Counted from the stretch's first letter, positions 1 through 8,839 are shown. The stretch: 51,803 nucleotides of DNA from Halorubrum kocurii JCM 14978 (GCF_000337355.1 NZ_AOJH01000001.1:1-51803), one strand, 5' to 3'. Numbers and translations: made by a program. Notes: generated by a model from the sequence alone, not told the origin.

Positions 1-93
1 AACGCTGGCTCAGTGGAGGTCATACCTCCCGATTACCGGCGACTTAGTGTAATTATACGGTCTTTCCGCGTTTCTACATAAGAGCGTGGCGTC

Positions 94-135
94 TTAACCA
101 ACAAGCCGATGCCTTTGTTCGCTAGTGTTGGTTAA
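94..135. repeat. Interrupted palindrome TTAACCAAC-N24-GTTGGTTAA, copy 1
   Basis: Two perfect 9-bp arms (94-102 and 127-135) are separated by 24 bases. The same arms with 22-24 base spacers recur at 6664, 41378, 41665 and 48288. This copy lies downstream of the gene at 222-1049, so if it is an operator it probably serves a gene to the left of the window. The arm centres are about three helical turns apart, as expected for a protein that binds both arms on one DNA face. Confidence 0.7.
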
Positions 136-221
136 GAGTCAGCCGGATACGACCACGTAATGACGAGCGCCCAGATATACTAGAGAGAACGGTGACTGAG
201 AAAAGCCCCTTCGCAAAACCC

Positions 222-1049
222 TCAGAGTTGGAGCCGAACTCGGGCACTTACTACGGCCAACACGAGCAGTAGCGCGCCGATACCCCCCATGACGACTGAC
301 TGTGCTGTCAGGCCGTGTCGGAGTAGACTGCCAACCAGTGTTCCACCACCGATTGTCAGGATGAGACTCCCAAGGACAACGAGGCCACGCATCACTGATT
401 GTGAGAGCCGGGTGGTGACCCATGGCGCGACAGCGAGTTGGCCGCCGAGTGCGAGTCCCCCAGTACCGGCAAGAGCCGTTCCAACACCGAGATACAGCCC
501 TTGCAGCCCGCCAACACCCACGTGGACACTCCCAACGGCAACCAACCCGACGCCGCTGATGAGCGCCAAGAGGCCAGCGCTCCGAACGAGTGTGTCAAGC
601 GATCGGACTGCCGTGAGTGGTCCTGGGTCGGTTGTCGTCGTGGTGCGTTCGTGAGTCCGGTATGCCCAGTGATCGCCGAGACTCACTACGAGGATGAATG
701 CACCGAGTGCGAGCGCCGCCACCGTGTACGAATCCGTGGGATCGACGACATCGAGCGTCTGGTGGAACCAGAAGACGTTCGTGAAGACTGACGAGTGGAG
801 AGCTTTGAGCTCGGGGGCGTAGAACGGCGCGACCCAGTGGACGTCTGGCAGCATGCCCCAGCCACCACCGAGGAGCACAAGAGTGCGTGCGTACCGTGTC
901 GGCGGCAGCAAATAGAGCGCGATGAGGGCCGTACAGATCCCTCCAACAGCAAAATGGGTGATCGCTAATGACACAAGTAGAATCTCGCGTAATGTTGTGA
1001 AAGCTTTGTGCTCGGCCTCGATGAGGATGTGTGATACATTAGAGAACAA
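222..1049 (-). CDS. Polytopic membrane protein of unknown function
   Basis: A 275-residue protein with about six to seven hydrophobic segments (roughly 25-47, 105-125, 155-175, 185-210, 220-240, 250-272). The first is followed by LLPPTRYAR, then GMLPDVHW and a histidine-bearing FWFHQTLD at about 93-100. The LPDxHW...H pattern loosely recalls membrane-bound DUF457/YdjM-type putative hydrolases, one of which is encoded at 5564-6070, but similarity here is too weak for assignment. It diverges from the glmU-like gene across a 90-bp gap. The ATG at 1049 leaves a short polar N-terminus before the first helix; GTG/TTG alternatives exist. That it is a real gene is likely; its function is unknown. Confidence 0.75.
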   Translation of the reverse strand: MFSNVSHILIEAEHKAFTTLREILLVSLAITHFAVGGICTALIALYLLPPTRYARTLVLLGGGWGMLPDVHWVAPFYAPELKALHSSVFTNVFWFHQTLDVVDPTDSYTVAALALGAFILVVSLGDHWAYRTHERTTTTTDPGPLTAVRSLDTLVRSAGLLALISGVGLVAVGSVHVGVGGLQGLYLGVGTALAGTGGLALGGQLAVAPWVTTRLSQSVMRGLVVLGSLILTIGGGTLVGSLLRHGLTAQSVVMGGIGALLLVLAVVSARVRLQL

Positions 1050-1139
1050 TAGACGAAGACTCGGACTTAACGTCGAGTACGTCCAGCTATTCAGGTAGTA
1101 CCGTAGCGGCTAAACCCCAGTCTCCCATCGCCACTAGGC

Positions 1140-2351
1140 ATGTACGGAGTCGTGCTAGCGGCCGGCCGTGGGACCCGGATGCGACCCTTGACAGATCGTC
1201 GCCCGAAACCGCTCCTGCCGGTTGGCGACCGGTCGCTGCTCGAACGCGTGTTCGACACCACGGTCGACATCGTCGACGAGTTTGTCGTTGTGACCGGGTA
1301 CCGCGGCGAGGCGATCCGCGAGAAGATCGGCGAGTCGTACCGAGACCGCCCGGTCCACTACGTTGAGCAGGTGGAGGCACTGGGGACGGCTCACGCCGTG
1401 GCACAGGCCGAGCCGGTCATCGATGATGACTTCTTGGTGCTCAACGGCGACGTGGTTGTGGACGCATCGCTGCCGCGCGCGCTCGCTGAGGCCGAGGGGA
1501 TGGCGGTCGCAGCGACTGAGGTCCCAGACCCGCGGGCGTACGGCGTGCTCTCGACGACCGACGATGGCTCGCTCGCGGGGATCGTCGAGAAGCCCGACGA
1601 CCCACCGACGAATCTCGCGAACGTCGGCTGTTACGCGTTTGAGCCTGCGGTGTTCGAATACATCGACAGAACGCCTAAGAGCGAGCGGGGTGAGTACGAG
1701 ATTACGACAACGATCGAGCTCCTGCTCGACAACAACTACCGAATCGATGTGGCCCCCTACGAGGGCACGTGGCTCGACGTCGGTCGCCCGTGGGAGCTGC
1801 TCGAAGCCAACGGGCTCGCGCTTGCAGAGTTCGAGGAATCGGACGAAGCCGTCGCCGGTACCGTCGAAGAAGGCGTTCATCTGCACGGGCCGGTCGTTGT
1901 CGAGGCGGGGGCCAGACTGCAGTCTGGCACGTACGTCGAAGGGCCAGCAGTCATCCGTGAGGGGGCGGAGGTCGGCCCAAACGCATACATCCGCGGGTCG
2001 ACGGTGATTGGTCCGGACGCCCATGTTGGTCACGGCGTCGAGATCAAAAATAGTGTGTTGATGGACGACGCGTCGGTGGGCCATCTTTCGTACGTTGGTG
2101 ACTCCGTGCTCGGGCGCGGCGTGAACTTCGGTGCGGGAACAAACGTCGCCAACCTCCGGCACGACGACGCGAACGTCCGGCTGACGGTGAAGGGGAACCG
2201 CGTGGACACCGGCCGGCGGAAGCTCGGAGTGATCGTCGGCAACGGGGCCAAGACCGGAATCAACACGTCGCTGAATGCCGGCCTCCGGATCGGCGCGGGT
2301 GAAACGACAGGCCCCGGCGAGGTTCTGACGCGCGATCGGCTCTCTGACTGA
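1140..2351 (+). CDS. glmU: Bifunctional sugar-1-phosphate nucleotidylyltransferase/acetyltransferase (GlmU-like)
   Basis: 403 residues, the usual length for archaeal GlmU-like enzymes. The N-terminal Rossmann-like pyrophosphorylase domain (1-225) opens with LAAGRGTRMRPLTDRRPKP, the nucleotide-binding signature, and has NGDVVVD (metal-binding Asp) and VEKPDDPP. Residues 245-400 form a left-handed beta-helix of hexapeptide repeats, ending in NLRHDDANVR, GNGAKTGINTS and PGEVLTRD, typical of the acetyltransferase half of Sulfolobus ST0452/GlmU. Expected role: acetylate GlcN-1-P and transfer UMP to give UDP-GlcNAc in the cytoplasm. It is first in a row with a paralogue and glmS, which supports amino-sugar work. 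The ATG at 1140 begins exactly at the conserved MYGVVLAAG. Exact sugar and nucleotide specificity is inferred. Confidence 0.9.
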   Translation: MYGVVLAAGRGTRMRPLTDRRPKPLLPVGDRSLLERVFDTTVDIVDEFVVVTGYRGEAIREKIGESYRDRPVHYVEQVEALGTAHAVAQAEPVIDDDFLVLNGDVVVDASLPRALAEAEGMAVAATEVPDPRAYGVLSTTDDGSLAGIVEKPDDPPTNLANVGCYAFEPAVFEYIDRTPKSERGEYEITTTIELLLDNNYRIDVAPYEGTWLDVGRPWELLEANGLALAEFEESDEAVAGTVEEGVHLHGPVVVEAGARLQSGTYVEGPAVIREGAEVGPNAYIRGSTVIGPDAHVGHGVEIKNSVLMDDASVGHLSYVGDSVLGRGVNFGAGTNVANLRHDDANVRLTVKGNRVDTGRRKLGVIVGNGAKTGINTSLNAGLRIGAGETTGPGEVLTRDRLSD

Positions 2352-2421
2352 TATTCGTTCACCTGGACAAAACGACTGAATCTGTATCGGACTCTCAGAA
2401 TCAGTTACGGATCCTAGAGCG

Positions 2422-3636
2422 ATGTCCTTTACCGTGTCGGAGAGTGACGCAGTTGACATGAGCGACGCACCAGTCACGGCGGTGATTCTCGCCGCCGGCG
2501 AGGGACATCGTTTAGAACCGCTGACAAATCGGCGGCCAAAACCGATGATCCCCGTGGCAAACCGACCACTCCTCGAGTATGTTGTTGAGGCGGTCGCCGA
2601 GGCAGGCCTCGATCACATTACACTCGTTGTCGGATACCACCAAGAGCGCATCCGGAACCACTTCGGTGACGGCGACGAGTGGGACGTGACGATCGAGTAC
2701 GTCGAGCAATCGACCCAGCTCGGAACCGGCCACGCTGTGCTCCAAGCCGAACCAGTGGTTGACGGGCCATTTGTCGTGCTCAACGGCGATCGAGTTGTCG
2801 ATGCGGCACTGGTCGAGCGTGTTGCCGATGCCACGCGTGACGGCACCCGTCCCACGATGGCAATTACGGCAGTTGAGACACCGCGTGACTACGGTGTGGT
2901 GGCGTTTGATGAGGAGCGCGTGACAGAGATCGTGGAAAAACCTGAAAGGCCGGTTGAGACGAATCGAATCAACGCTGGCGTCTACGGCTTTTCACCTGCA
3001 ATCTTCGATGCAATCCGGAACACAAACACACACGGCGAGTTAGCGCTGACAGCGACCCTTAATGAGCTCGCCGATGAGACCGATGGCGTCAACGGGATCA
3101 CATACACCGGTCGGTGGCTCGATGTCTCGAACCTCTGGGACCTACTGACGGTCAATGCCGGCCTGATCGGCGCTGAAGCAACGGCCTCGAACGAGAGTCG
3201 TGTCGAGAGCGCGTCAGTGAGTATTGCTGATGACGTCGTGCTGGCAGACGGCATTCGCGTGGGGCCGACAGTGACAATTGGGGGGAACACCGCTGTTGGT
3301 CGGAACGTGACGATCGGATCGAATGCGGTCCTCGAGAATGCGATTGTCTTCCCCGATGCGGTGATCGGGGCTGGCGCAGTGGTGCGCGATGCCGTTGTCG
3401 CCAACAACGCACGAATTGGACCGAATGTGACAATTGAGGGAACACCGTCGACGATGGTCATCGAGGAGAGTGTCCATCACAATATCGAGTTTGGTGGCGT
3501 GGTTGGTGATAATGCCACGATCGGTCCCGGCGCGATACTCACGACGGGCGCGATTGTTGGCGATGATGTCGACACTGATGCGGGCGTGACGATCGACAGT
3601 CGGGTTGCGGCGGGTACAACGGTACGGAGGGGATAA
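2422..3636 (+). CDS. Second GlmU-like sugar nucleotidylyltransferase with beta-helix domain
   Basis: 404 residues, paralogous to the preceding gene. The pyrophosphorylase domain has LAAGEGHRLEPLTNRRPKP, NGDRVVD and VEKPERP. The hexapeptide domain (about 255-400) is built of IGxNxxIG-type repeats but lacks the RHDxxNVR and VKTG/AKTG stretches that mark the acetyltransferase of the first copy, so it may be nucleotidylyltransferase-only or use another substrate. The start could be the ATG at 2422 or an in-frame ATG at 2458 (MSDAPVTAVILAAG); the second begins closer to the conserved domain. Two bases separate its stop from glmS, so the two are almost surely co-transcribed. Confidence 0.88.
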   Translation: MSFTVSESDAVDMSDAPVTAVILAAGEGHRLEPLTNRRPKPMIPVANRPLLEYVVEAVAEAGLDHITLVVGYHQERIRNHFGDGDEWDVTIEYVEQSTQLGTGHAVLQAEPVVDGPFVVLNGDRVVDAALVERVADATRDGTRPTMAITAVETPRDYGVVAFDEERVTEIVEKPERPVETNRINAGVYGFSPAIFDAIRNTNTHGELALTATLNELADETDGVNGITYTGRWLDVSNLWDLLTVNAGLIGAEATASNESRVESASVSIADDVVLADGIRVGPTVTIGGNTAVGRNVTIGSNAVLENAIVFPDAVIGAGAVVRDAVVANNARIGPNVTIEGTPSTMVIEESVHHNIEFGGVVGDNATIGPGAILTTGAIVGDDVDTDAGVTIDSRVAAGTTVRRG

Positions 3637-3638
3637 TC

Positions 3639-5495
3639 ATGTGTGGCATTATTGGGTACGTGCAAGCAAGTGGTGGCGGGACACCGACAGTTGCGAGGGA
3701 CGGCGGTGTAACGTACGATACTGGTGAGATCATCCACGAGGGGCTTCGGAATCTCGAGTATCGTGGGTACGATTCTGCGGGAGTGGCGCTTGTGGGCGCG
3801 TCGAGTGGGCTCACCGTGGCGAAGCAGTCAGGTGCAGTCGATGGGTTGGAGATTCCTGACGTGGCGGATGCGACGCACGGCGTTGGTCACACACGCTGGA
3901 GCACGCATGGCCCGCCGACGGACGCGAACGCACACCCACACACTGATTGTGTGGGCGACGTCGCGGTCGTCCATAATGGGATTGTTGAGAATTATGAGAC
4001 GCTCAAAGCGGAGTTGGCAGATCACGAGTTCACGAGCGACACGGATACTGAAGTCATTCCGCATCTGATCGAGGAGGAGCTCACAGCCGACCCCGATGCC
4101 GATCTGCTGGCTGCAGTCCGACGCGTTGAGGATCGACTAGAGGGCAGCTACGCAATCTGTGCAGTTCGTGAGGACGACGATCGGATTATTGTTGCGCGAC
4201 GTGGGAGTCCGCTCGTGTTGGGACGTAGCGAAGACGCGTCGTTCGTCGCGAGCGACGTGACCGCGTTCTTAGAACATACGCGCGACGTGACTTATCTGGA
4301 GGATGGTGACGTGGCGGCGCTGTCGGAGGATGGCGTCGAAATCTTCGCAAGCGGTGAACGGGTTGAGCGCGATATTGAAACGGTGACGTGGGACGCTGAT
4401 GCCGCAGAAAAGGGCGGGTATGAACACTACATGCGCAAGGAGATTCACGAGCAGCCTGAAGCACTCCGACAGACCATCACCGGCCGCTTAGATGTTGACG
4501 CTGGGGACGTCGATCTTGATGTCTCGTTCCCGCCGGGGTTTCTGGCGGATGTCGAGGAAATTCGGGTTGTTGCCTGCGGGACCTCCTACTACGCCGGTCG
4601 GTATGCCGCGCAGCTGTTTGAGGAGCTTGCCGGTGTGCGCGCGACCGTCGAAATTGCCAGCGAGTACGAGTTCGGTGCCGGACGAACCCCAGATCGGACG
4701 CTCGTGGTTGCGGTCACCCAGAGCGGCGAGACGGCCGACACGCTTGGTGCGGTGCGGCGTGCGAATGAGGCGGGCGCGCGGACGTTCGCCGTGACGAACA
4801 CCTTGGGGAGTACAGTGACGCGGGAAGTTGATGGGACCGCGTTCATCCGGGCTGGCCCGGAAATTGGCGTGGCGGCGACGAAGACGTTCGCTTCGCAGGT
4901 GGCGACGCTTGCGATGCTTGCGGTGAGTATCGGGCGGGATCGTGGTGCGCTCGCAGCCGCCGACGCGCGTGCTGTATTAGAAGATCTACAGGGGCTACCT
5001 GGAGCGGTTCAACAGGTGCTTGATAAGGAGTCACGAGTTCGGGAGGCAGCCCAAACGTACCAAGATAGCGAGGCGTTCTTTTTCGTCGGACGTGCGCTTG
5101 GTGTTCCGGTGGCCTTAGAGGGTGCGTTGAAGCTCAAAGAGATCTCCTACGACCACGCTGAAGGGTTTGCCGCGGGTGAATTGAAGCATGGGCCATTGGC
5201 ATTAGTGACGCCAGAGACACCCGTGCTAGCGGTGTTGACGGAGGGGTCGCGGGCCAACGAAACGATGAACAACGTCACCGAAGCGCAGACGCGTGGCGCG
5301 CCCGCGCTGGGGTGTGTCTCTGCTGATGCGGAGTATGACACACTTGATGTCGACTTTCCCGTGCCCGATGTGGGTATCGTTGAGCCGCTGGTTGCCAACG
5401 TGTACTTGCAGTTGTTCGCGTACCACGTTGCTAACGAGAAAGGCCGACCAATCGATAAGCCACGGAATCTAGCGAAGAGTGTAACGGTGGAGTGA
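3639..5495 (+). CDS. glmS: Glutamine-fructose-6-phosphate aminotransferase (isomerizing)
   Basis: 618 residues, close to bacterial GlmS (about 609). The N-terminal class II amidotransferase begins MCGIIGY with the catalytic Cys2 after Met removal, and has HTRWSTHG and the NHIVENY-like NGIVENY motif. Two SIS domains follow (about 305-435 and 470-600), with CGTSYYAGR, TQSGETADT and ALKLKEISYDHAEGFAAGELKHGP; the C-terminus KPRNLAKSVTVE carries the conserved active-site tail. It makes glucosamine-6-phosphate from fructose-6-phosphate and glutamine. A haloarchaeal insertion of about 15 residues (VQASGGGTPTVARDGGV) sits just after the first strand. GlmM, needed to link it to GlmU, is not in the window. 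Confidence 0.97.
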   Translation: MCGIIGYVQASGGGTPTVARDGGVTYDTGEIIHEGLRNLEYRGYDSAGVALVGASSGLTVAKQSGAVDGLEIPDVADATHGVGHTRWSTHGPPTDANAHPHTDCVGDVAVVHNGIVENYETLKAELADHEFTSDTDTEVIPHLIEEELTADPDADLLAAVRRVEDRLEGSYAICAVREDDDRIIVARRGSPLVLGRSEDASFVASDVTAFLEHTRDVTYLEDGDVAALSEDGVEIFASGERVERDIETVTWDADAAEKGGYEHYMRKEIHEQPEALRQTITGRLDVDAGDVDLDVSFPPGFLADVEEIRVVACGTSYYAGRYAAQLFEELAGVRATVEIASEYEFGAGRTPDRTLVVAVTQSGETADTLGAVRRANEAGARTFAVTNTLGSTVTREVDGTAFIRAGPEIGVAATKTFASQVATLAMLAVSIGRDRGALAAADARAVLEDLQGLPGAVQQVLDKESRVREAAQTYQDSEAFFFVGRALGVPVALEGALKLKEISYDHAEGFAAGELKHGPLALVTPETPVLAVLTEGSRANETMNNVTEAQTRGAPALGCVSADAEYDTLDVDFPVPDVGIVEPLVANVYLQLFAYHVANEKGRPIDKPRNLAKSVTVE

Positions 5496-5563
5496 CCCGA
5501 CTCTGAGCCTCGTTCAGAAGACCCGACCGGCCCGCTCTGTCGAACTACACATTCTGCGATCGA

Positions 5564-6070
5564 TTATTGGCCCGGGGAATCAGTGAGCATCACCCGTCGA
5601 TCGATGAGCCACACAAGCCCAGCAAGCGCCATCGCAGCAACTACTGGCCACCGGTCGCTGCTCAGGTAGAATCCATTGACGGCAATCCCATGTGTAATGA
5701 ACGGCCACAGGAGCGGGCTCGTTATCCCAGACGGTTTATACAATAGTAAATCGAGCGCGTAGTGGGACCCGGCACCGGTACACAAGAGTGCGAACACGAT
5801 ACGTCGATACGCGTTCGGGACGAGGAGTGCGCCAATACACACAACAAGGAGCGTGCCGCCAACCCGATGGAGTGGACCCCACGTGAAGGGCACTCCCAGG
5901 AGTATAGTAATCAGATCGCTGGGGAGCACAAGATCGATCCGGTTGAGATCTGGGAGCGTTGAGCCGATCATCACCGCTGTGATGAATGGGTACGAGATCC
6001 ACTCGTACCGCCACGAAAGCACGATCCCGAGAACGTATCCAAACAAAATGTGGGTGAAGAGATCAGCCAT
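5564..6070 (-). CDS. Membrane-bound metal-dependent hydrolase, YdjM/DUF457 family
   Basis: 168 residues with four or five hydrophobic segments. MADLFTHILFGYVLG, STLPDLNRID, PLHRVGGTL and GAGSHYALDLLL carry the His/Asp residues (TH, PD, HR, SHxxLD) typical of the LexA-binding/inner-membrane hydrolase family; the substrate is unknown. The start is placed at the ATG at 6070 because MADLFTH is the conserved N-terminus and because it overlaps the upstream stop in an 8-bp ATGGCTGA coupling. A longer reading frame to 6136 lies inside the upstream gene. Transcribed convergently to glmS. Confidence 0.85.
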   Translation of the reverse strand: MADLFTHILFGYVLGIVLSWRYEWISYPFITAVMIGSTLPDLNRIDLVLPSDLITILLGVPFTWGPLHRVGGTLLVVCIGALLVPNAYRRIVFALLCTGAGSHYALDLLLYKPSGITSPLLWPFITHGIAVNGFYLSSDRWPVVAAMALAGLVWLIDRRVMLTDSPGQ

Positions 6071-6578
6071 CCGTATCTTCCTCCGACAAATAGCGGGTAT
6101 GAAGCGGTGTGTCCCGCGGTGAGAAGGCGATCTCATTCAGATCAAACCGCCACCCATCGAAGATACGAACAGCAACGAATAGCGCCCCAAGCACTGAGAT
6201 CGCGTACATGTACGTTGTCTCCCACGGCTCACGGACGACTGCACGGTCCCGGTTCACGACGAGTGTCCCGTCCGTGGTGAGCGTGCCATCGACAATGATC
6301 CCTTGCCCAACACGTACATCCGGCGCATTCTTAACGGGAAGTCGTTGGGTGCTGGTGCCGTCCTCAATCTCAATGGTGACGGGATCAGTCGCGATGACCT
6401 CACCACCGGTCTCAACGTGTTCACCGGCAAAATTTTTAGGCGATACGTCAGGATCAGCGAGGTTCGGGCCCGAGTCTGGCGGTGCTGGGTACCCCGCGCC
6501 AGCAAGCACAAAGAGTCCGACAAGGAGTACGACACAGACTCCAAGGGCACCCATGCGATACCCGACAGCAGTAGCCAT
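6063..6578 (-). CDS. Membrane-anchored OB-fold-like protein
   Basis: 171 residues. An N-terminal hydrophobic helix (about 8-30, GALGVCVVLLVGLFVLAGAGY) acts as signal anchor. A beta-rich domain follows (about 45-110: GGEVIATDPVTIEIEDG...VRVGQGIIVDGTLTTDGTLVVNRDRAVVR), which reads like a small OB-fold. A second membrane helix lies near 122-138 before a short cytoplasmic tail. Overlap with the downstream hydrolase gene implies a two-gene operon. A TTAACCAAC palindrome lies 86 bp upstream of the start. Function unknown; the OB-fold call is from pattern only. Confidence 0.75.
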   Translation of the reverse strand: MATAVGYRMGALGVCVVLLVGLFVLAGAGYPAPPDSGPNLADPDVSPKNFAGEHVETGGEVIATDPVTIEIEDGTSTQRLPVKNAPDVRVGQGIIVDGTLTTDGTLVVNRDRAVVREPWETTYMYAISVLGALFVAVRIFDGWRFDLNEIAFSPRDTPLHTRYLSEEDTDG

Positions 6579-6663
6579 CTAGGTATTGGTCCGTCAGTGT
6601 CGGGTAAAGATTCACCGGTAGTACTGTGTCAATCAATAGCCCGTACACACACGAGATCCTCGA

Positions 6664-6704
6664 TTAACCAACAGTCATGAAACTACCTGTTCTTTGTTGG
6701 TTAA
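6664..6704. repeat. Interrupted palindrome TTAACCAAC-N23-GTTGGTTAA, copy 2
   Basis: Perfect 9-bp arms at 6664-6672 and 6696-6704 with a 23-base spacer. It lies upstream of the leftward two-gene operon starting at 6578, and also upstream of the rightward orc fragment at 6856. The spacer sequence is unrelated to the spacers of the other four copies, so only the arms and the spacing are conserved. Confidence 0.75.
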
Positions 6705-6855
6705 TAAGTTAGTTCCAACCTTATAGACATATCACCTGATTTATGACGTGTTGGTGACATTCAATTCGGCAGTCATCTTTCCGACTTTAGTGCGGAGAGG
6801 CCATTCAGTACTGGCGCACCCGGAGTCTCACGAACACAACGACGGCGAGGATTGA

Positions 6856-7326
6856 ATGCATCCCGTTCTAAATATCCAATATGAAAGTAATCTCGCAAGG
6901 TGGATATCTCACTCTAGTAACACCGTGTATATGGAACCGACAGCGCAGTCACTCGCGCGGACCTACTTCGATTGTGTCTACTCCGACGCATGGGAGAAAG
7001 TCGAAGAAGTAGAGGGGATACAGAACCACTCTCAGCACGGAAAACTCGTGTTGTACGCACTAACACGGCTCCACGAACGTGGTGAAACGCCGGTGCGGAC
7101 GCGTGAAGTCGTCGATACGTACCGGACCGTGGCTCACTCGAAAGGTATGAGTCCGGTCTCGGAGCGTTCGGTGCGTGACTATCTGGGTGAGTTGGCACAG
7201 TTGGGAATCACGAGGGCGACAGAACACAATCGAGGGAAAGACGGTAGAAAATACAACGAACATCGGTTGTCGAAGTCTGTTTCGGCGGTCCGGAGCGGGG
7301 TATCGACCTTGTTGGAGTCGGCGTAA
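6856..7326 (+). pseudogene. Orc1/Cdc6 C-terminal winged-helix fragment
   Basis: The open frame encodes 156 residues. From about residue 30 (ARTYFDCVYSDAWEKVEEVEG) to the end it reads like the C-terminal winged-helix domain of haloarchaeal Orc1/Cdc6: GKLVLYALTRLHERGETPVRTREVVDTY, then SERSVRDYLGELAQLGITRATEHN. No AAA+ ATPase part (Walker A/B) precedes it, and the first 25 residues look like non-homologous fill. The intact orc1 at 45083 has a different C-terminus, so this is the remnant of a different origin-binding protein, cut at its 5' side. It abuts another gene fragment at 7403, marking a rearrangement junction. Whether the lone winged helix is still expressed is unknown. Confidence 0.7.
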
Positions 7327-7402
7327 ATCAGGCGTCCCGGGTACTCTGGTGACAGTGGTGTCTGCCCCATCTAACAGCGGAAGCGGTGGGGTGCGTCACT
7401 AC

Positions 7403-7543
7403 GCGATCGGGATCGAGGGCTGGCTCGTGGACGTTGAGTATCCTGAAGATCATGAAGGAGTCGAGGCGCGACTTGTGAGGGAGATTGAGGGAGGCGAGGC
7501 GGCTACGGGATCAGCGGAAAGAGAGAAAAAAGTATTTAGATAA
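7403..7543 (+). pseudogene. 3' fragment of an aglF-like nucleotidylyltransferase gene
   Basis: The frame reads AIGIEGWLVDVEYPEDHEGVEARL, which matches AIPLDGWRVDVGYPEDREEAEARL at the C-terminus of the intact AglF-like protein at 13548-14273. Nothing of the catalytic N-terminal 200 residues is present upstream. It lies about 75 bp after the orc fragment. The fragment suggests a second copy of the gene was lost by deletion or recombination next to the glycan cluster. Confidence 0.65.
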
Positions 7544-7644
7544 TCTAAGGTAATTCCCACAAATTTGGATGCAAAGCATACTAGATGACATAATCCTAAC
7601 AAGAAACCATAATAATGGGTGGTTGCGTTCTTTCTTTGGCTAAT

Positions 7645-8559
7645 TCAATTTTGATACGGTTCACAGACCCGCGAAACGCCCTTCTCAAACCCAATCGTTG
7701 GCTCCCATCCAGTGGCCTCATGGAGTTTCGAGTAGTCAGCCATCGTGTCGTGAACGTACTCTTCAAGTGGATTCTCGATATACTTCGGCTCGATGTCGGT
7801 TCCGAGCTCATCGTTGATCAGTTCGATCATTGTATTGAACGAGTAGCTCTCTTCGGTACCAACGTTGTAGATACCCTGGAGTTCATGATCGGCAGCGAGT
7901 TCACACGCACGAACGACATCGTCGACGTGCGTGAAGTCGCGTGTCTGGGTGCCATCGCCGAACAGTTCTGGCCGTTCCTCATTCGCAATTTTGTCGGTGA
8001 ACTGCGCGACGGTGTTTGCAAACTGTCCTTTGTGTTTCTCGGCACCGCCAAAGCCCTGGTACACTGAGAAAAAGCGCATGCCAGCCAGGGTCATCTCGTG
8101 GAAGCTGTGGAAGTACTCCGCGTAGCGCCCACGGGCGAGTTTGGAGGCTTCATACCCAGTGCGGGCTTGCACGTCCATTGTCTCTGGTGAGGGGTCGGTG
8201 CGATCGCCGTAGATCGACGAGGTGGTCGCGTACACGACAGTGTCACACCCGTCTTGCCGTGCTTGTTCGATGGTGTTCACGAACCCCTCCACGTTGACGC
8301 GAGCGCCTTGTGCAGGGTTTTCTTCGTGCATCTTGTACGAGGAGAGGGCCGCGAAGTGGAACACAACGTCGACGTCGGTGGGGAAATCATCGTCGACGAC
8401 GGAGGCGTTGATAAATTCGACTTGGTCAGCAAGATTTTCAGGTGTTCCAAGATAGCAGTCATCGACGGCGATCACATCATTGTGGTCCGCCAGATGGTTC
8501 GCGAGATTCGAGCCGATAAACCCAGCACCGCCCGTGACGAGGACGCGTTGATCTTCCAT
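7645..8559 (-). CDS. NAD-dependent epimerase/dehydratase (UDP-glucose 4-epimerase-like SDR)
   Basis: About 304 residues, extended short-chain dehydrogenase. The Rossmann motif GGAGFIG is at the start (LVTGGAGFIGSNLANHL), DDCYLG binds the NAD ribose, HFAALSS and TSSIYGD follow, and the catalytic pair is in GYEASK (Tyr and Lys three apart). FGDGTQTRDFTHVDDVV is the usual C-terminal nucleotide-sugar contact. It should epimerise or dehydrate an NDP-hexose for surface glycans. The start is put at the ATG at 8559 (MEDQRVLVTGG); an ATG two codons upstream is equally possible. A decayed relative of its 3' end lies at 27226-27389. Confidence 0.9.
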   Translation of the reverse strand: MEDQRVLVTGGAGFIGSNLANHLADHNDVIAVDDCYLGTPENLADQVEFINASVVDDDFPTDVDVVFHFAALSSYKMHEENPAQGARVNVEGFVNTIEQARQDGCDTVVYATTSSIYGDRTDPSPETMDVQARTGYEASKLARGRYAEYFHSFHEMTLAGMRFFSVYQGFGGAEKHKGQFANTVAQFTDKIANEERPELFGDGTQTRDFTHVDDVVRACELAADHELQGIYNVGTEESYSFNTMIELINDELGTDIEPKYIENPLEEYVHDTMADYSKLHEATGWEPTIGFEKGVSRVCEPYQN

Positions 8560-8594
8560 ACACATATCTGTTCGGTGATTGAGTGAAAGACTTG

Positions 8595-8625
8595 TGATAC
8601 TGGTGGTAGTGGGGTATCAGTATCA
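8595..8625. promoter_or_regulatory. Inverted repeat upstream of the epimerase gene
   Basis: Perfect 8-bp arms TGATACTG (8595-8602) and CAGTATCA (8618-8625) with a 15-base spacer, 36-66 bp upstream of the leftward epimerase start. The position suits a transcription-factor operator. No second copy was found, so the role is inferred from position only. Confidence 0.4.
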
Positions 8626-8695
8626 TAGGATCTCTAATGAGAATGTCTGAATTAGTATCCAGATAACAAAGCCTGTGACAACCGTACACTACTCT

Positions 8696-8839
8696 ATGAG
8701 TGAGAGATGCCCATGGTGTGAAGAGCAAGTGCATGGTGCAGTGAAACTTACTGGTGAATCGTTCGTACTCGTCTGCCCCAGCTGTCGCAGTGAATATTCT
8801 CCCACCGATGCGGCATCGTCAAATCAGCGAGTAGTCTGA
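8696..8839 (+). CDS. Small zinc-ribbon protein (47 residues)
   Basis: ATG-initiated frame of 47 residues beginning MSERCPWCEEQVHGAV and continuing FVLVCPSCRSEYSP. Two CPxC knuckles (CPWC and CPSC) about 23 residues apart form a treble-clef or zinc-ribbon pattern, common among haloarchaeal zinc micro-proteins. It stands alone between the leftward epimerase gene and a leftward 38-residue gene. Target unknown; such proteins may bind nucleic acid or protein. Confidence 0.65.
   Translation: MSERCPWCEEQVHGAVKLTGESFVLVCPSCRSEYSPTDAASSNQRVV

Noticed and set aside
1155-2477. A 440-codon open frame opposite the first glmU-like gene
   Set aside because: It mirrors a GC-rich gene with clear motifs on the other strand, has no recognisable domain, and spans two genes.
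7615-8067. A 150-codon forward frame opposite the epimerase gene
   Set aside because: The reverse strand encodes a complete SDR enzyme with all motifs.
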